Of a stretch of 24,080 nucleotides of DNA, positions 21,038 through 24,080 are shown in pieces. Origin of the DNA: Acidobacteriota bacterium. Lineage in GTDB: Bacteria > Acidobacteriota > UBA4820 > DSQY01. How positions within the stretch are numbered: position 1 is the stretch's first letter; each line of letters starts with the position of its first letter. Both the position numbers and the translations under genes were made by a program. Below the pieces are notes generated by a model, which was not told the DNA's origin, ran no database searches, and worked only from the letters and a program-made list of their open reading frames with translations. The stretch lies in NCBI GenBank assembly GCA_021814355.1, contig JAKAIJ010000008.1, positions 1 to 24,080 of the forward strand, written 5' to 3'.

Positions 21038-22426
21038 TCACCGCCCCGTCATCCCCCGGGGGTCGAGGAGCTTTTCGAGCTCCGCGTCGGGCAACAGCTT
21101 CTTTTCCCGGGCCAGGTCCCGTATCGTGCGGCCCGTGGCGTAGGCCTCCTTGGCGAGCGCCGCGGCGTCGTCGTAGCCGATCCGGGGCGCCAGGGCCGTG
21201 ACCATGGCCAGGCTCCGCTCCACCATCTCGCCGCACCGCGCCGGGTCGGCCTTCAGCCCCTCCACGCACCGCGCGGCGAAGACCTCGGCCCCGCGGGCGA
21301 GCAGGGAGACGGACTGAAGCAGGTCGTGGGCCATCAGCGGCATCATGGTGTTGAGCTCGAAATGGCCGCCCTGGCCCCCGAGGACCAGCGCGAGGTCGTT
21401 ACCCTGCACCTGGGCGCAGACCATCAGGAGCATCTCCGCCAGGACGGGGTTGACCTTGCCCGGCATGATCGAGGAGCCGGGCTGGAGGTCCGGGAGGCGG
21501 ATCTCGCCCAGGCCGCACCGGGGACCCGACCCGAGCCACCGGATGTCCTGCGCCACCTTGGAGAGGCTCACGGCCACCGTCCGCACCGCCCCGCTCGCCT
21601 CCACGAGGGCGTCTTTGGAGGCGAGGGCCTCGAAGAGATTGGAGTTCTGGCGCAGGGGCAGGCCGGTGGTTTCCGCCAGCCGCGCGATCACCCGCTCGGG
21701 GAGCCCCGGCGGGGCGTTGAGCCCGGTGCCCACGGCCGTGCCGCCGAGCGCCAGTTCGCAGAGCCTCGGCTCGCAGGCGCGGAGCCGCTCCACCCCCTTG
21801 CGCGCCTGGGCGGCGTAGCCCGAGAACTCCTGGCCGAGGCGGATCGGCACCGCGTCCTGGAGGTGGGTCCGGCCGATCTTCACCACCGGGTCGAAGGCCG
21901 TGGCCTTGCGCTCCAGCGCCGCGGCGAGGTCCTCCAACGCGGGGATCAGCTCCTGCTCCAGCGCCTCCAGGACGGCCAGGTGGATGGCGGTGGGCACGAT
22001 GTCGTTGCTGGACTGGCCGCGGTTCACGTGGTCGTTGGGGTGGACCGGTGCCTTGCTCCCCACGGTCCCGCCCAGGAGCTGGATGGCGCGGTTGGCGATG
22101 ACCTCGTTGGCGTTCATGTTGGAGGAGGTGCCGCTCCCCGTCTGGAAGACGTCCACCACGAACTGGGCGTCGTGGTCGCCCCGGGCCACCTCGTCCGCCG
22201 CCTCGGCGACGGCCTCCGCCAGGTGAGGGTCCAGGTCGCCCGCATCGCGGTTGACCTCCGCCCAGGCCCGCTTCACGAGCCCGAGGGCCCGGATGAGCCG
22301 GCGGGGAATGCGCAGCCCGGAGATGGGGAAGTTCTCCACGGCGCGCTGGGTCTGGGCCCCGTAGAGCGCGTCGGCGGGGACCTTCACCTCGCCCATGGAA
22401 TCGGTCTCGACTCGGAACTCGCGCAT
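21038..22426 (-). CDS. fumC: Fumarate hydratase, class II
   Basis: This 462-residue enzyme interconverts fumarate and L-malate in the TCA cycle. It is the iron-independent class II type. Family blocks are TGSGTSSNMNANEV at 96-109, HPNDHVNRGQSSNDIVPTA at 129-147, the catalytic H188 in GRTHLQDA, and the signature GSSIMPGKVNP at 317-327, which contains the catalytic Ser. Length is normal and the C-terminus complete. The start at ATG 22426 has AGGAGG 5 bases upstream. It lies 200 bases downstream of the aconitase gene on the same strand. Since the terminator at 22569-22599 sits between them, fumC probably has its own promoter in 22430-22560, a region holding two short palindromes. Confidence 0.97.
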   Translation of the reverse strand: MREFRVETDSMGEVKVPADALYGAQTQRAVENFPISGLRIPRRLIRALGLVKRAWAEVNRDAGDLDPHLAEAVAEAADEVARGDHDAQFVVDVFQTGSGTSSNMNANEVIANRAIQLLGGTVGSKAPVHPNDHVNRGQSSNDIVPTAIHLAVLEALEQELIPALEDLAAALERKATAFDPVVKIGRTHLQDAVPIRLGQEFSGYAAQARKGVERLRACEPRLCELALGGTAVGTGLNAPPGLPERVIARLAETTGLPLRQNSNLFEALASKDALVEASGAVRTVAVSLSKVAQDIRWLGSGPRCGLGEIRLPDLQPGSSIMPGKVNPVLAEMLLMVCAQVQGNDLALVLGGQGGHFELNTMMPLMAHDLLQSVSLLARGAEVFAARCVEGLKADPARCGEMVERSLAMVTALAPRIGYDDAAALAKEAYATGRTIRDLAREKKLLPDAELEKLLDPRGMTGR

Positions 22427-22447
22427 GGTCGCCTCCTAACCGCCTAA

Positions 22448-22496
22448 GGGCCTATCCGGAAATAGGGTGCGACCATGCCTTATTCCGGGACAGGCG
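22448..22496. repeat. Pair of inverted short palindromes upstream of fumC
   Basis: GGGCCTATCCGGAAATAGGG (22448-22467) is followed 10 bases later by GCCTTATTCCGGGACAGGC (22477-22495), whose reverse complement resembles the first unit. The pair forms a larger fold-back and occupies the fumC leader/promoter region. The first unit matches 19457-19477 on the opposite strand. Confidence 0.6.
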
Positions 22497-22568
22497 CTTC
22501 TTCGCCATTGTACCGGGTCGGCCGTCCCTCGCGTGAGCGGGGTCACCGCACGCGTTCTTCCGGCGGGG

Positions 22569-22599
22569 AAAAAAGCGGGGCGGCCCTCTGGACCGCCCC
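22569..22599 (-). terminator. Rho-independent terminator of the aconitase gene
   Basis: On the minus strand GGGGCGGTCC (22590-22599), the loop AGAG and GGCCGCCCC form a nine-pair stem with one G-U pair, followed by GC and six T residues (22569-22574 on the plus strand is AAAAAA). It lies about 30 bases past the aconitase stop at 22627. It is the most complete terminator in the window. Confidence 0.85.
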
Positions 22600-22626
22600 T
22601 ACTTCTGTGAACGAGTTGGAGGAGCG

Positions 22627-24080
22627 CTACCCCCGGATGGTGTTGAGGGCGCTGCCCGACTTGAACCAGCCGATCTGCTCCGCGTTGAGGCTGTGGTTCA
22701 GCACCAGCCGCTCCTTCGTGCCGTCCCGGTGGGTCAGCACGGCGGTCACCGGCTTGCCGGGGGCCAGCTCCTTGAGCCCCAGCAGGCTCACCCGGTCGTC
22801 GGCCTGCACCTTCTCGTAGTCCGCGGGGTTCTGGAAGGTGAGCGGCAGGACCCCCTGCTTCTTCAGGTTGGACTCGTGGATCCGGGCGAAGGAGCGGGTG
22901 ATGACTGCCGCCGCACCCAAAAAGCGCGGGGACATGGCCGCGTGCTCGCGGCTGGAGCCTTCACCGTAGTTCTCGTCGCCCACCGCCACCCAGCGGAGCC
23001 CCTTCGACTGGAGGTCGCGCGCGATCTTCGGGTAGGGGAGCCCCGCCTCGCCCGTGAGGGGGTGGAGGCCCTTGCCGGACTCCCCCGTGAAGGCGTTCAC
23101 CGCGCCGGTGAACATGTTGTCGCTGATCTTGTCGAGGTGTCCCCGGTACTTAAGCCACGGCCCGGCGGGGGAGATATGATCGGTGGTGCACTTGCCCTTG
23201 GCCTTGAGCAGGACCGGGAGCGCCTCGTAGTCCTCTCCGCTCCACGGGGCGAAGGGGGAGAGCACCTGGAGGCGCTCGCTCGCCGGGGCGACAACCACCT
23301 CCACCTTAGAGGGATCCTCGGCGGGGGCGACGTAACCGTAGGGGTCCTTCTCGAACCCCTTGGCCGGAAGGTCTGGGGCCGGCGGCGGCGGGGCCAGGAC
23401 GAACTCCTTCCCGTCCGCCCCCTGGAGCGGGTCTTTCGTGGGGTCCACGCCGAGGCGGCCGAAGAGGGCGTAGGCCACCACGACCTCGGGGCTCGCGATG
23501 AAGGAAGCCGTGGCGGCGTTGCCGTCGTTGCGCTTGGGGAAGTTCCGGTTGAAGGAGGAGATGATGGAGTTCTTCTCCCCCATCTTCACGTCGTCGCGCC
23601 TCCACTGGCCGATGCAGGGTCCGCAGGAGTTGGAAAGGAGCGTGGCCCCCACCGCCTCGAGGGCGGCCATCTGGCCGTCGCGCGCGATGGTGGCGCGCAC
23701 CCGCTCGCTGCCGGGGCTCACCACCAGGGGGACGGCGGTCTTGAGGCCGCGGGCCGAGGCCTGGCGGGCCACCTCGGCGGCGCGCCCCATGTCCTCGTAG
23801 GAGGAGTTGGTGCAGGAGCCCACCAGGGCGAAGGTGAGGTTGTCGGGGTAGCCCTCCTTGGGGACGGCAGCCTTGAGCTCGCCGAGGGTGCGGGCCAGGT
23901 CGGGCGTGTGGGGACCCACCACGTGGGGCTCGAGCGCGGAGAGGTCAATCTCGACCACCTGGTCGAAGTACCGGGCGGGGTCTGCAAGAACCTCGGGGTC
24001 GGGGCCCAGGAGGTGCTTATGCTCCTCGGCGAGAGCGGCGAGCTCGGCCCGGCCGGTTCCCCTCAGGTAGCCCGCCTGCC
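22627..24080 (-). CDS. Aconitate hydratase, mitochondrial-type, partial (N-terminus outside window)
   Basis: The minus-strand frame is open to the right edge; 484 codons are visible of a protein expected to exceed 700 residues. It isomerises citrate to isocitrate in the TCA cycle. The iron-sulfur cluster ligands appear in LVGSCTNSSYEDMG and SNSCGPCIGQW. Substrate-site blocks include SSFNRNFPKRNDGN, the swivel-domain start KGKCTTDHISPAGPW, GDENYGEGSSREHAA and the C-terminal SLNAEQIGWFKSGSALN. These blocks match the mitochondrial-type branch of aconitases rather than bacterial AcnB or AcnA/IRP-like sequences. A GTG at 23958 is not the true start: upstream codons (EEHKHLLGPDPEVLADPARYFDQ) continue the family sequence. 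It has its own terminator at 22569-22599 and is upstream of fumC. Confidence 0.95.
   Translation of the reverse strand, partial: QAGYLRGTGRAELAALAEEHKHLLGPDPEVLADPARYFDQVVEIDLSALEPHVVGPHTPDLARTLGELKAAVPKEGYPDNLTFALVGSCTNSSYEDMGRAAEVARQASARGLKTAVPLVVSPGSERVRATIARDGQMAALEAVGATLLSNSCGPCIGQWRRDDVKMGEKNSIISSFNRNFPKRNDGNAATASFIASPEVVVAYALFGRLGVDPTKDPLQGADGKEFVLAPPPPAPDLPAKGFEKDPYGYVAPAEDPSKVEVVVAPASERLQVLSPFAPWSGEDYEALPVLLKAKGKCTTDHISPAGPWLKYRGHLDKISDNMFTGAVNAFTGESGKGLHPLTGEAGLPYPKIARDLQSKGLRWVAVGDENYGEGSSREHAAMSPRFLGAAAVITRSFARIHESNLKKQGVLPLTFQNPADYEKVQADDRVSLLGLKELAPGKPVTAVLTHRDGTKERLVLNHSLNAEQIGWFKSGSALNTIRG

Noticed and set aside
21023..22447. 474-codon plus-strand open frame
   Set aside because: Antisense to fumarase; no domain and no ribosome site.
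23958..24080. GTG 23958 as the aconitase start
   Set aside because: The codons upstream to the window edge keep reading as aconitase-like protein (YFDQVVEIDLSALEPHVVGP), so the gene continues beyond the window.

Overview
This is a high-GC bacterial window in which all 20 gene-sized features are protein genes. I see no rRNA, tRNA, CRISPR array or transposase gene. Sec signal peptides, a lipobox protein, ECF sigma/anti-sigma control, a mitochondrial-type aconitase, PAS-rich hybrid kinases and GC-rich codon use suggest a free-living Gram-negative-type bacterium. Acidobacteriota is my best guess, but it is inferred from style only and is low confidence.

Layout. 1-1325: two minus-strand secreted proteins, the first cut by the window edge. 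1682-2187: a gene-less element with 12-bp terminal inverted repeats. 2282-2995: an orphan NarL/LuxR-type response regulator. 3075-4169: a DMT/EamA transporter with a 62-residue His-rich tail. 4529-6640: a two-gene sulfur amino-acid operon (beta-synthase, then gamma-lyase/synthase) with a good sigma70-like promoter. 6797-7462: a B3/B4-domain protein, divergent from that operon. 7472-7862: a second, inverted and truncated copy of the 1682-2187 element. 7918-11794: a membrane protein, then a DEAH-box helicase fused to a DEDDy exonuclease, which resembles MrfA and MrfB of Bacillus joined in one chain. 11886-14540: a hybrid histidine kinase with four PAS-like domains. 14546-14934: another gene-less repeat-like element, whose right end supplies the stop codon of the next gene. 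14932-17282: a membrane-anchored spermidine-synthase-like protein and a lipoprotein, overlapping by ATGA. 17370-18776: pyruvate kinase. 18863-18992: remains of a very small gene. 18996-21006: small membrane proteins, an ECF sigma factor and its zinc-type anti-sigma factor. 21038-24080: class II fumarase and a partial aconitase, both TCA-cycle enzymes.

How it fits together. The clear functional units are the transsulfuration pair, the helicase-nuclease (probable DNA repair), the sigma/anti-sigma unit, and the central-carbon enzymes (pyruvate kinase, fumarase, aconitase). Between them lie at least three classes of dispersed intergenic repeat. These, with the helicase-exonuclease fusion, are the least ordinary parts of the window. 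Several transcription units appear to start from an extended -10 (TGnTAnnnT-like) only about 15-25 bases before the start codon.
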